From the NCBI GenBank assembly GCA_964525045.1, contig CAZGFD010000001.1:1-64000 (forward strand): a DNA stretch of 64,000 nt, read 5' to 3'. The DNA is from G020348185 sp964525045. GTDB lineage: Bacteria; Nitrospirota; Nitrospiria; Nitrospirales; UBA8639. Below the pieces are notes generated by a model. It ran no database searches and was not told the DNA's origin. It saw nothing but the letters and a program-made list of their open reading frames with translations. This document shows, in pieces, positions 42,002 to 50,925 of this stretch (positions within the stretch are counted from its first letter, which is position 1; each line of letters starts with the position of its first letter). A program made the translations under genes and the position numbers.

Positions 42002-42673
42002 TTATTTTGGAGGCAGGACTTCTGCATTCAGTTGAAGAAGATTCTGTTTGATCTTCTGGTGAAAGGAAGATTGGCCGGGTTGACCCGAATAGAATTGGGT
42101 AAGTCGAAGCTCTTGGCTCAGATAGCCTCCGATGATGGTTGTGGCCCTCTTTACCCATTGTTCCCATTCGATTTTCTGACCATACAAAATTTCAAATTCC
42201 TCTTTGAGCAGCTCCGTGTTCCGGCGAAAGACCGAAAACTCCGCTGCCAGACCAGATAAGTCGGCTGCTCGAACGGCATTTTCTTCGGTCGTCGTGCAGG
42301 AGGCTTCACGAGTGGTGCAAAGGATAGCCTTTTCTACATTTTCAATAAATCCGTCTGGGAAAGGCTTTTTCTCAAGAATATCCCGCGCAATCCTGGCCGA
42401 CAAGGCTTCTTTAGATTCAAAGCCCAATTTTTCATGATCCTGATGGTATCCTGCGTCATGAAACAGCAACGCGCAGTAGACGATGGAATCATCAATCGGT
42501 ATATTCTCATCCCGACATTCTTGGGCAATTTTCAACCCTGTCAGTGCAGCCGACAAGGCATGGCCAAAATTGTGGTAGGGGAGGTGGGGGCTATAATAGT
42601 CTGAAGCTGCTTGTTCTAAATCAGCGTCTCTCATCATCTTTGCGTTTTGTTGCCTTTCTTGTCTGGCTAGCAT
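42002..42673 (-). CDS. HD-domain metal-dependent phosphohydrolase-like protein
   Basis: The 223-residue product contains the HD superfamily metal site: YHNFGHA (first His), LLFHDAGY (His-Asp pair, about 71-72) and AADLSG (final Asp). It is helical throughout. The family includes nucleotide phosphohydrolases and second-messenger hydrolases; substrate specificity cannot be read here. It lacks a RelA synthetase or GYP motif. The ATG at 42673 is the only good start. It is monocistronic and converges with the export operon. Confidence 0.82.
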   Translation of the reverse strand: MLARQERQQNAKMMRDADLEQAASDYYSPHLPYHNFGHALSAALTGLKIAQECRDENIPIDDSIVYCALLFHDAGYHQDHEKLGFESKEALSARIARDILEKKPFPDGFIENVEKAILCTTREASCTTTEENAVRAADLSGLAAEFSVFRRNTELLKEEFEILYGQKIEWEQWVKRATTIIGGYLSQELRLTQFYSGQPGQSSFHQKIKQNLLQLNAEVLPPK

Positions 42674-43011
42674 ATTGGAACAGGTATTTCCTTTCAGCCT
42701 AACACAAATTCCCTTGATTCGCCTACAGAAATGGTCGATTAACTGGGATTCGAAAAGGGAATCCTAGACCACGGTTTCCATTGGCATTCTAAACGAGAAG
42801 TTTATTCAGTCAACTGAAATGTTATACCTTTTGATTTTGCTTGTGGTGAATAGGTGAAGTTACCTGCCATTCCAAAAGGAAAAATGGCTAAATTTCCCAC
42901 GGTCATACGAAACAATAATTTTACTGGATTCCTCTGGAATGGCACGATAGACTCATGATGTATGTTCGGCAAATATAAGAAAATTCTAAACCTTTAGCGG
43001 ACGAGAGTCCC
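42674..43011. other. Divergent intergenic region before asnS
   Basis: The 338 bases lie between the HD-domain gene and asnS. A short hairpin (GGATTC/GAATCC near 42750) is the only secondary structure noticed. No T-box, repeat of the three local families, or coding frame was recognised. Confidence 0.45.
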
Positions 43012-44313
43012 ATGTCACAACCTCCCACCATCACGATTGAACACATTGCGAATTTTGTTGGTCAAGAAGTGAAACTCCAGGGTTGGTTACGACACCGCCG
43101 TTCGAAGGGGAAATTGCACTTTTTGCAGATACGGGATGGAACCGGAGAGATGCAAGCGATTGTCAGTAAGGCGGATGTCGGGGACGAACAATTTGAGGCG
43201 TCCGGTCATTTGACGCAAGAGTCGTCGCTGGTATTGAGCGGAATTCCTCGTGCCGATGAAAGGGCTCCCGGTGGATTCGAGCTTGATGTGAAGACGATTC
43301 AGAAAGTTCATATCGCCGAACCTTTTCCGATTCAACCGAAGGAGCATGGAACAGGATTTTTAATGGAACACCGTCATCTCTGGCTCCGTTCACGACGGCA
43401 ACATGCCATTTTGCGTATTCGACATGAAATCATCAGCGCCTGCCGGGACTTTTTTGATGATCAAGGATTCACATTAATTGACACCCCGATTTTCACTCCT
43501 AATGCCTGCGAAGGCACCACGACACTCTTCCAAACCCAGTATTTCGACCAAACGGCTTATTTGGCGCAAAGCGGGCAACTGTATGGTGAAGCCGCCGCGG
43601 CGGCCTTCGGCAAGATCTATTGTTTCGGTCCGACGTTTCGTGCGGAGAAGTCAAAGACTCGCCGGCACTTAATGGAATTTTGGATGGTGGAACCAGAAAT
43701 GGCCTTTGCGGAACTCGCGGATGCTATGGATTTGGCGGAAAGTCTTTTAACGACCGTGGTTTCACGCGTTCTTGACCGGCGACGTCCTGAATTGGCGGTG
43801 CTTGAACGTGATGTCTCAAAATTAGAGGCTGTCACGTCTCCGCTTCCGCGAATGACCTATCAAGAGGCCATTGAGGTTCTCGCCAGTAAAGGAAAGGCGA
43901 TTCCATTTGGTGATGACTTTGGAGGCGAGGACGAAACGGTGCTGGCACAGGCGTTTGACAAACCCGTTATCGTTCATCGATACCCTGCGGCGATCAAGGC
44001 CTTTTACATGGAAAGCGATCCCCATTCACCTACTCTGGCACTGTGTATGGATGTCTTAGCCCCGGAAGGGTATGGCGAAATCATTGGCGGTGGACAGCGA
44101 ATTCATGATTATGAAAAATTGCTCTCTAAAATTCGAGAACACCAGCTTCCTGAAGAAGCCTTTCGTTGGTACTTAGATTTGCGGCGATATGGGTCTGTTC
44201 CTCATGCAGGGTTTGGTATGGGAATCGAACGGGTGGTGGCCTGGATTTGTGGGCTAGAACATGTTCGGGAAACTATTCCGTTTCCTCGCATGTTATACAC
44301 TTTGTACCCTTGA
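43012..44313 (+). CDS. asnS: Asparaginyl-tRNA synthetase
   Basis: The 433-residue class IIb synthetase charges tRNA-Asn with asparagine. The N-terminal OB-fold anticodon-binding domain has VKLQGWLRHRRSKGKLHFLQIRDGTG. Class II motif 1 lies near FDDQGFTLIDTPIFTPNACEG, motif 2 is FRAEKSKTRRHLMEFWMVEPE, and motif 3 is GFGMGIERVVAWICG. The TFRAEKSKTRRHL pattern and short length separate it from AspS, which carries a GAD insert. It stands directly upstream of the dcw cluster but is separated by 518 bases with a new promoter. Confidence 0.95.
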   Translation: MSQPPTITIEHIANFVGQEVKLQGWLRHRRSKGKLHFLQIRDGTGEMQAIVSKADVGDEQFEASGHLTQESSLVLSGIPRADERAPGGFELDVKTIQKVHIAEPFPIQPKEHGTGFLMEHRHLWLRSRRQHAILRIRHEIISACRDFFDDQGFTLIDTPIFTPNACEGTTTLFQTQYFDQTAYLAQSGQLYGEAAAAAFGKIYCFGPTFRAEKSKTRRHLMEFWMVEPEMAFAELADAMDLAESLLTTVVSRVLDRRRPELAVLERDVSKLEAVTSPLPRMTYQEAIEVLASKGKAIPFGDDFGGEDETVLAQAFDKPVIVHRYPAAIKAFYMESDPHSPTLALCMDVLAPEGYGEIIGGGQRIHDYEKLLSKIREHQLPEEAFRWYLDLRRYGSVPHAGFGMGIERVVAWICGLEHVRETIPFPRMLYTLYP

Positions 44314-44327
44314 CAGGGTAATCTCAA

Positions 44328-44433
44328 ATTTCAGATCTCAAATCTTAAATTTAACTCAGCCCCCCCCTGCCTCTGGCTGGGTGATTTCAGATATCAGACC
44401 CCAGATTTTAAATCTCGAAATTCAGGGTTTTTT
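44328..44433. repeat. Heptamer repeats, AAATCTG type (reverse and forward)
   Basis: Two clusters of TTTCAGA/TCTCAAA/TCTTAAA-like heptamers separated by about 35 bases of C-rich sequence, on the opposite strand to the array at 3599-3643. Confidence 0.65.
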
Positions 44434-44660
44434 CAGTTTCAATGAAAAAAATATCCTAAGTGGAAAACCTAAATTTTCTGTCCTGTTTTAGGGTTTGAAT
44501 TTCGATGATTTCCCTGATTTGAGGCTCCTTTTCGTAATTTATCCTACCTTTTTTAGTACGCAATGTACTTCCCTAGAAAATTCGAAAAGCCCTGTCAATC
44601 CTGATGAAGTCAATTTGTCAACCCAAATAATTCAGGAGGTAAATTTCCCTAAATCTTTTG

Positions 44661-44692
44661 CCTGAACCTTGAAACCTGAAACTTGAAACCCC
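44661..44692. repeat. Heptamer repeat, TGAAACC type
   Basis: TGAAACC, TGAAACT and TGAAACC in tandem. This is the reverse complement of the TTTCAAG type. Confidence 0.75.
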
Positions 44693-44758
44693 TTTCTTAG
44701 ATTTTCCACGTGTGTCTACAAATAGACGCTCCCCTGTTGCCTATACAACACATAGTGC

Positions 44759-44786
44759 TTGACATCTTTATCTAATCCTTTATACT
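44759..44786 (+). promoter_or_regulatory. Sigma-70-type promoter of the dcw cluster
   Basis: A perfect -35 TTGACA (44759-44764), a 16-base spacer and a near-consensus -10 TATACT (44781-44786) lie 45 bases before rsmH. This is the best promoter seen in the window and the only clear one before the 19-kb cluster. Confidence 0.8.
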
Positions 44787-44831
44787 GTGCGGTGTCAGGA
44801 AGTGGTTTAATGTGGGAATCGAACCCAATCA

Positions 44832-45749
44832 ATGGGTTATGAGTATGAACATGTGCCTGTCCTTCTCAAGGAAGTGCTTTTTTGGTTACACCCAAGGCCG
44901 GGTGGTCGATATGTGGATTGCACTTTAGGCACAGGTAAAACAGCACTTTCCATATTGAGGCAAAGTGATACTCCTTCTTATCTATTGGGCATTGACCGGG
45001 ATCCTAAAGCCCTGGAAATGAGCCGCCGGACTTTAGCGGAGTACAACGCTGTGGTCCATTTGAAGCACGGAAACTTTTCCTGCTTAAAAAAAATGGCGGT
45101 TTCGGAGGGTTTGACAAAGGTGGACGGTATCCTATTTGACCTGGGGGTTTCTTCCCCTCAACTGACCACACCCGAACGGGGATTCAGTTTTTCAGGAGAT
45201 GGTCCGTTGGATATGCGTATGGACCAAACTCAAGGGCAAACCGCCGCAGAGTTTCTTCAGTCCATCAGTGAATCCGAGTTAGAGCGGATTTTGAAAGAAT
45301 ATGGTGAGGAACGTTATGCCAGGAGGATAGCCCGGGCTATCGTGCACTCCCGGCGGATGCAGGCTATTCAGACAACTGGCCAGCTTGCTTCGATTATTCA
45401 AAAAACGGTTCCTCCCTCTTACCGGTATGGCCGTCTCCATTGCGCGACCAGAACGTTTCAGGCCATTCGCATTGCGGTGAATGAGGAATTAGAAAGCCTA
45501 CAGACTGCCATGCAGGACGCGGTTGATTTGCTCTCCCCGGGTGGGCGAATCTGCGTCATCTCCTTTCATTCTTTGGAAGACCGAATCATCAAGCAGACAT
45601 TTCGAGCGCTCGCGGCGACACCAGAGCCGGTGTTATCAATTCTCACCAAAAAGCCGTTAACGCCGAACTCTGATGAACGGCAGGTGAACCCCCGCTCACG
45701 CAGTGCCAAGTTGAGGGTGGCCGAACGTCGTGAGGAGGTTCCAGCATGA
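44832..45749 (+). CDS. rsmH: 16S rRNA (cytosine-1402-N4)-methyltransferase RsmH (MraW)
   Basis: This 305-residue SAM-dependent enzyme methylates C1402 in the ribosomal P site. Family marks are HVPVLLKEVLFWL, VDCTLGTGKTALSIL (SAM loop), ILFDLGVSSPQL, ERGFSFSGDGPLDMRMD and ICVISFHSLEDRIIK. Length is typical. It heads the cluster and overlaps ftsL by four bases (ATGA). Confidence 0.97.
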   Translation: MGYEYEHVPVLLKEVLFWLHPRPGGRYVDCTLGTGKTALSILRQSDTPSYLLGIDRDPKALEMSRRTLAEYNAVVHLKHGNFSCLKKMAVSEGLTKVDGILFDLGVSSPQLTTPERGFSFSGDGPLDMRMDQTQGQTAAEFLQSISESELERILKEYGEERYARRIARAIVHSRRMQAIQTTGQLASIIQKTVPPSYRYGRLHCATRTFQAIRIAVNEELESLQTAMQDAVDLLSPGGRICVISFHSLEDRIIKQTFRALAATPEPVLSILTKKPLTPNSDERQVNPRSRSAKLRVAERREEVPA

Positions 45750-46081
45750 TAAAGCGACGTGGGCTCATGATCCTTGTCCCCGCAGTACTCTGTCTATTGT
45801 ATGTGTGGATGCAGATCGATCTCTTGCGAGTCGGGTACGATATTGAACGGCTGGAAAAGAGAAAAGCCACGTTGGAAAGCCAGCACGAGGCCTTGCGGTT
45901 TCAATGGTCACAATTGACATCGCCTCAACGTATTGCCAAAGAAGCGACCAGCAAATTGGGGTTACAGATACCGAAATCCGGCCAAATCGTGATGGTGTCA
46001 TTTGAGGATAAGGTTCCCGGAAGGGTGAGAACTCCGGAGCAACCTTTACAGCTGGTTCGATGGGATTTGGACCGCCAATGA
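45746..46081 (+). CDS. ftsL: Cell division protein FtsL
   Basis: The 111-residue product has a short cytoplasmic start, one membrane segment (about 5-24) and a periplasmic coiled coil (about 30-60). It ends in SPQRIAKEATSKLGLQIP, the conserved FtsL/DivIC tail. FtsL joins FtsB and FtsQ to control FtsWI in the divisome. It was identified by topology and by its fixed place between rsmH and ftsI, since sequence conservation is low. It overlaps both neighbours by four bases (ATGA). Confidence 0.88.
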   Translation: MIKRRGLMILVPAVLCLLYVWMQIDLLRVGYDIERLEKRKATLESQHEALRFQWSQLTSPQRIAKEATSKLGLQIPKSGQIVMVSFEDKVPGRVRTPEQPLQLVRWDLDRQ

Positions 46082-47844
46082 GGACGAACAGTCAAGACAT
46101 TAGTACCACCTGTCGCTACCGTAGTGCCATTGTCTGTCTTGCGTTTATGGTCGGTTTCACGATTATCTTTGTCCGTCTTTTCTTTTTGCAGGTCATTCAA
46201 GCCGAGCAAGGAGCTGATCAAGCCCGCAAACAACATTATACGTCAGTGATGCTTGAAGCCAATCGTGGTGTGATTGTGGACCGCCGTGGAAAACCCCTTG
46301 CCTTAAATGTGGACTTACCGTCGGTCTATGCCATGCCGCAAACGATTCAAAATCCTGCTCGTGTGGCCAAAAAACTTTCCCGACTCTTGGATATCCCCTC
46401 CTCTACGCTCAGAAAACGACTGAAAAAATCACAACCGTTTGTTTGGATAAAACGGAAGGTGGATCCAAAAAGCGCAGAGTCCGTCCGAGCCCAGTCGTTC
46501 TCTGGAGTGGATATTGTCATGGAACCACGTCGCTACTATCCTAAGGGGGTCTTGCTTTCTCATCTACTGGGGTTTGCCGGGATTGATAGTCAAGGGTTGG
46601 AAGGAGTGGAGTTACAGTATGAAACATATTTGCGTGGGCAGAAGAGTATGGTCCGATTTCAGCGGGATGCCTTGGGACGCACAATTTCGTTAACAGGATC
46701 AAAGGGACGACGTCCGCCCCAAGGATATCGAATTGTCCTGACAATTGATGAAGTGATTCAATATATTGCAGAGCAAGAATTAGAATCGGCTCTGACTACG
46801 ACGGGAGCACAGAAGGGGGCGATTCTGGTGATGGACCCCAAAACCGGAGCCGTGTTGGCTTGGGCGCTCAGGCCGAGTTTTGACCCGAATCAACTCCCCA
46901 TAGGATCACCGGAGCTTTGGAGAAATCGGGCACTGACTGATCCGTACGAACCAGGGTCTACCTTGAAAATTGTCGTTGCGGCGGCAGCACTGGAGGAAGG
47001 GGTGGTCAATCCAGATTCCTTGGTGTATGGCGGCGATGGTCAGATGCCGGTGGGGGGGACTATTGTTCATGATCCCGCCAAGTCTGGATGGATGACGTTT
47101 GCTCAGGTCCTGTCTCAATCCAGCAATGTGGGGATAATCAAAACCGCAATGTCGGTTGGGGAGGCACGCCTTTTCGAATATCTCCGATCCTTTGGGTTTG
47201 GTGAAAAGACGGAGATTGATTTACCGGGTGAATCCGCCGGTATTTTGCGAGACCCTTCCGAATGGAGTTCCCGGAGCTTGGCCTCAATGGCCATTGGACA
47301 GGAAATTGGGGTGACACCAATTCAATTATTGACCGCGTTGTCCGCCATTGCCAATGGCGGATGGCTGCTTAAGCCCTATGTTGTGTCTGAAGTGAACGAT
47401 CATGAGGGGCATGTGGTTATGGAGAGGACTCCTGAGGTCAAAAGACGTCCCATCTCTAATGATACAGCCCAAATCTTGATAAATCTTCTCACTGACGTGG
47501 TAGACGGCGGCACGGGGAAGCGGGCATTTTTGCGCGGCTACCAGGTTGCAGGGAAAACGGGAACCGCCCAAAAATTTGATAAAACCATTGGGAGGTACTC
47601 TTCATCAAAAGTTGTGGGCTCCTTCGCGGGTTTTGTTCCGGCGCACGATCCTCGTCTCGCCATGTTGGTCGTGATAGATGAACCTCAGACCAATAAATGG
47701 GGAGGTGTGGTGGCGGCCCCGGTCTTTCGAAAGGTTGCCGAACGGGTTCTCCGTCATCTGAAGATACCTCCTAATCAAGCTAAACTCATCAAAACGTTCT
47801 CGCTGTCAGATGAAGAGGCGCAACCGAAAGTTGTGGTCCATTAA
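46078..47844 (+). CDS. ftsI: Peptidoglycan D,D-transpeptidase FtsI (PBP3)
   Basis: The septal class B penicillin-binding protein. One membrane segment (about 18-38) is followed by the pedestal domain (ANRGVIVDRRGKPLALNV) and the transpeptidase domain with STLK (YEPGSTLKIV), SSN (SQSSNVGIIK) and KTGT (VAGKTGTAQKFD). It cross-links septal wall together with FtsW. The ATG at 46078 overlaps the ftsL stop (ATGA); the 588-residue product is of normal length. Confidence 0.95.
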   Translation: MRTNSQDISTTCRYRSAIVCLAFMVGFTIIFVRLFFLQVIQAEQGADQARKQHYTSVMLEANRGVIVDRRGKPLALNVDLPSVYAMPQTIQNPARVAKKLSRLLDIPSSTLRKRLKKSQPFVWIKRKVDPKSAESVRAQSFSGVDIVMEPRRYYPKGVLLSHLLGFAGIDSQGLEGVELQYETYLRGQKSMVRFQRDALGRTISLTGSKGRRPPQGYRIVLTIDEVIQYIAEQELESALTTTGAQKGAILVMDPKTGAVLAWALRPSFDPNQLPIGSPELWRNRALTDPYEPGSTLKIVVAAAALEEGVVNPDSLVYGGDGQMPVGGTIVHDPAKSGWMTFAQVLSQSSNVGIIKTAMSVGEARLFEYLRSFGFGEKTEIDLPGESAGILRDPSEWSSRSLASMAIGQEIGVTPIQLLTALSAIANGGWLLKPYVVSEVNDHEGHVVMERTPEVKRRPISNDTAQILINLLTDVVDGGTGKRAFLRGYQVAGKTGTAQKFDKTIGRYSSSKVVGSFAGFVPAHDPRLAMLVVIDEPQTNKWGGVVAAPVFRKVAERVLRHLKIPPNQAKLIKTFSLSDEEAQPKVVVH

Positions 47845-47847
47845 ATC

Positions 47848-49395
47848 ATGACGTTCGCTGAACTCATTACTCCCTTGGAGGTACTTGAGACCTCGGGAGA
47901 TCTGAATACGGAGATCCGTGAGGTAACGGATGATTCCCGGCAAATCAAGAAGGGAAGTGTGTTTGTCGCGGTCAAAGGAGCCCAGTTCGATGGGCACGCA
48001 TTTGCGGAGCAGGCCTGGCGCCAGGGAGCGGTGGGTGTTGTGATGGAAAAGATTGATGCCCCGGAAGGTCACAAAGCGAACATGAAAGGCCTGGAGGGAT
48101 ACAAACAAAACGGCACGACCAGCGGACCAGTCGTGTGGGTGCGGAACTCTCGTCACGCGCTCGGAGTCATCGCTTCGCAATTTCATGGTAACCCCTCTCA
48201 TCACCTCACCATGGTTGGTGTAACGGGGACAAATGGAAAAACGACTGTCACCCATTTGATAAAAACCTTGATGGAAAAGGCAGGAAGGACCGCGGGGTTA
48301 GTGGGAACGGTGGGGTATTTTATTGGTTCCCAATCTTTCGCTGCCCCCCATACGACTCCCGGGGCGGTTGAGCTCCAGAATTTATTGGGGAACATGGTCG
48401 ACGCAGGGATTGATACGGCTATTCTGGAGGTCTCTTCGCACGCCCTGTCGTTAGATCGGGTGAGTGGTTGTGAATTTGATGTCGTGGTATTCACCAATTT
48501 GACCCAAGATCATCTCGATTTCCACACGGATATGGATGACTATTTTCAGGCAAAACTTCGGCTATTTACCGAGTTGGTTGAAGGTCGGAACAAAACAGTG
48601 GGAAAACGCGCGATTGTCAATCTTGATGACGGGCGTGGAGCTCAGATCCTTCAGCACACCTCAATTCCGGCTTGGACCTACGGGATTCGGGCCGAATCCG
48701 ATATTCGTGCCTCTGATATTCAGCTGTTCATGAAAGGGGCAAGTTTCAGGGTACGCACACCTCATGGACACCTTTCTATTCACAGTCGCTTGGTCGGAGA
48801 GCATAATGTCTATAACTTGCTGGCTGCGATTGGTGTCGGTTTGCAGTTCGGCATGACCCCATCGGCCATTGAATCGGCGCTGCAATCGGTGGAGAACGTT
48901 CCGGGGCGATTTGAGCAAGTCGATGAGGGGCAGGAATTTTCGGTTGTGGTGGATTATGCCCATACTGAAGATGCTCTCCTTCGATTACTGGCCGCGGCGG
49001 AATCGGTGAAAACGGGTCGGGTTATTACGGTGTTTGGGTGTGGAGGCGATCGGGATCAGGGGAAACGGCCCAAAATGGGTCAGGCTGCCGTTCAGCATAG
49101 CGATATGGTCTTTTTAACCTCGGATAACCCACGGACGGAAGATCCTTTACGTATTCTTCATGATATTGAGGCCGGAATCTTGGCTCTTCCGATGGAAGCC
49201 CGTTGCGAATATCAGGTCATTCCTGACCGCGGGGAAGCGATAGAGAGAGCCATCAGGGCCGCTCGGTCAAAGGACCTTGTGTTGATTGCCGGGAAAGGCC
49301 ACGAAGATTATCAACTGGTGGGGACGCGCCGCCTGGATTTCGATGATCGTCAGGTCGCCAGAGAGGCAATTCGTCGATTTCGCTTGCAGGATTAA
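47848..49395 (+). CDS. murE: UDP-MurNAc-L-Ala-D-Glu:meso-diaminopimelate ligase MurE
   Basis: The 515-residue Mur ligase adds the third amino acid of the stem peptide in the cytoplasm. The ATP loop is GVTGTNGKTTVTHLI; EVSSHALSLDRVSG and YAHTEDALLRLL are typical. The motif DNPR (residues about 426-429) marks specificity for meso-diaminopimelate rather than lysine, in line with a Gram-negative wall. It starts 3 bases after ftsI. Confidence 0.97.
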   Translation: MTFAELITPLEVLETSGDLNTEIREVTDDSRQIKKGSVFVAVKGAQFDGHAFAEQAWRQGAVGVVMEKIDAPEGHKANMKGLEGYKQNGTTSGPVVWVRNSRHALGVIASQFHGNPSHHLTMVGVTGTNGKTTVTHLIKTLMEKAGRTAGLVGTVGYFIGSQSFAAPHTTPGAVELQNLLGNMVDAGIDTAILEVSSHALSLDRVSGCEFDVVVFTNLTQDHLDFHTDMDDYFQAKLRLFTELVEGRNKTVGKRAIVNLDDGRGAQILQHTSIPAWTYGIRAESDIRASDIQLFMKGASFRVRTPHGHLSIHSRLVGEHNVYNLLAAIGVGLQFGMTPSAIESALQSVENVPGRFEQVDEGQEFSVVVDYAHTEDALLRLLAAAESVKTGRVITVFGCGGDRDQGKRPKMGQAAVQHSDMVFLTSDNPRTEDPLRILHDIEAGILALPMEARCEYQVIPDRGEAIERAIRAARSKDLVLIAGKGHEDYQLVGTRRLDFDDRQVAREAIRRFRLQD

Positions 49396-49410
49396 AGGGT
49401 CGTAAGCCTT

Positions 49411-50835
49411 GTGGCGATCTTCAAATCGGAAGAAGTGATTCATGCCGTTAATGGTCAACTGTTACACGGATCCGCAAAAGTCAGATTTCGGAGGGTATGG
49501 ACGGATTCTCGAACCAGTCGGGCCGGTGATCTCTTTGTAGCCTTAAAAGGGCCAAAATTCGATGGCCATCGGTATGTGGACGATGCGATTACCAGAGGAG
49601 CGGTGGGAGCCATTGTTCAGCGATCATCATGGCGCAGGATCTCCTCTAGGATTCGTCGAATAGCGAGTTCACCCACCCACGTTCCTGTCGTCATCATCGG
49701 AGTCAATGATCCTTTACGTGCCTATCAAGATTTAGCGGCTGTTCACAGGCGTCAATTTCACATTCCCCTTGTGGCCATTACCGGAAGTAATGGGAAAACG
49801 ACGACAAAGGAAATGGTGAGTCACATCCTGTCGACACGATGGCGACTACTGAAAACCCAAGGCAATCTCAATAATAGTATTGGAGTGCCCCGGACGCTCC
49901 TGGGACTACACCGAAGGCATGAGGCCGCTGTCATTGAAATGGGTATAGATCAGGAAGGGCAGACGACTCGATTATGCCAGATGGCCCAACCTACGTTTGG
50001 GGTCATCACGAACGTCGGGACAGATCATCTCGAGTTTTTTGGAAACCTCGAAGGGTCGGCACGAGCGAAAGCGGAATTGCTGGCCAATCTTCCCAATGAT
50101 GGCGTCGTCATGTTGAATGCGGATGATAACTTTTTTCGCCGGTTTTCCCGGGAGGCCACTTGCCCGGTTGTATCCTACGGAATTTCACAAAAGGCTGATG
50201 TCCGCGCAAGTGAGGTGGTGTTCGATCATCAAGGAACGACGTTTCGCTTGCATCTTCCTGTCAGGCGTAAGACCAAGGTCATCCGATTGCGATTCGCAGG
50301 ACATCATAATGTCTCCAACGCCTTGGCTGGCGCAGCCGTCGGTTATGCGATGGGACTTCCAATTGAAGATGTGGCGGAGGGATTGGCCAACGTTCGGCCT
50401 GCTCCAATGCGGTCAGAAATTCGCCGATGGAAGGGGATAACGTTTTTGTATGATTGTTATAACGCCAACCCGGATTCGATGAGGGCGGCGCTGACCCTGT
50501 TAGCCAACCTCGGAGGGGGAAAACGAACCATAGCGGTCTTGGGGGACATGCGGGAATTGGGCGCGAAGGAAGAACAATTTCACCGAGAAATCGGCGTCTT
50601 TGTGGCCAAACAGGGTTTCTCGCATCTTATTGCCTGTGGACGGTTTGGGCCATGCTTTGTTGAAGGCGCTCAAAAGGCGGGGATGTCTGCACGTGCAATT
50701 TCTCGAGCAAGGAGTATTCCCCACGCGGCCCGTGTCCTCGAAAGGTTGGCCCGTCCGGGAGACATGGTCTTGCTGAAAGCCTCGCGGGGTATTGAGATTG
50801 AAAGAGTGTTGAAGCGGATGGATGAGGGTCGATGA
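49411..50835 (+). CDS. murF: UDP-MurNAc-tripeptide:D-Ala-D-Ala ligase MurF
   Basis: The 474-residue Mur ligase adds D-Ala-D-Ala to complete UDP-MurNAc-pentapeptide. Marks are DSRTSRAGDLFVALKGPKFDGH, the ATP loop ITGSNGKTTTKEMV, NLNNSIGVPRTLLGL and YDCYNANPDSMRAAL. Start is a GTG at 49411, 15 bases after murE. Its stop overlaps a 30-codon frame (ATGA). Confidence 0.96.
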   Translation: MAIFKSEEVIHAVNGQLLHGSAKVRFRRVWTDSRTSRAGDLFVALKGPKFDGHRYVDDAITRGAVGAIVQRSSWRRISSRIRRIASSPTHVPVVIIGVNDPLRAYQDLAAVHRRQFHIPLVAITGSNGKTTTKEMVSHILSTRWRLLKTQGNLNNSIGVPRTLLGLHRRHEAAVIEMGIDQEGQTTRLCQMAQPTFGVITNVGTDHLEFFGNLEGSARAKAELLANLPNDGVVMLNADDNFFRRFSREATCPVVSYGISQKADVRASEVVFDHQGTTFRLHLPVRRKTKVIRLRFAGHHNVSNALAGAAVGYAMGLPIEDVAEGLANVRPAPMRSEIRRWKGITFLYDCYNANPDSMRAALTLLANLGGGKRTIAVLGDMRELGAKEEQFHREIGVFVAKQGFSHLIACGRFGPCFVEGAQKAGMSARAISRARSIPHAARVLERLARPGDMVLLKASRGIEIERVLKRMDEGR

Positions 50836-50924
50836 AGCGCAGGGGAATGGTGGAAAGCATCCATGAAGAGGTGAAATCCTATCGTATCGATTGGTTCAAT
50901 GAATCCATAAGGCAGGTCGGTTGA
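50832..50924 (+). CDS. Candidate 30-residue ORF coupled to murF and mraY
   Basis: An ATG at 50832 overlaps the murF stop (ATGA) and opens a 30-codon frame (MKRRGMVESIHEEVKSYRID...) that ends with TGA one base before the mraY ATG (TGAGATG). The product would be a charged helix without a membrane segment. No family is known to me. It may be a coupling leader that carries ribosomes from murF to mraY, or a true micro-protein. It could also be chance, since the region is only 90 bases. Confidence 0.4.
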   Translation: MKRRGMVESIHEEVKSYRIDWFNESIRQVG

Positions 50925-50925
50925 G

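Larger units (their letters stand above)
44314..44831. other. Intergenic region between asnS and the dcw cluster
   Basis: The 518 bases contain two heptamer arrays (44328-44433 and 44661-44692), an AT-rich stretch and the promoter at 44759-44786. mraZ, usually the first dcw gene, is not here: no frame with its motifs was found. A possible small hairpin (CAGCC/GGCTG near 44358-44380) follows asnS but lacks a T-run. Confidence 0.6.
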
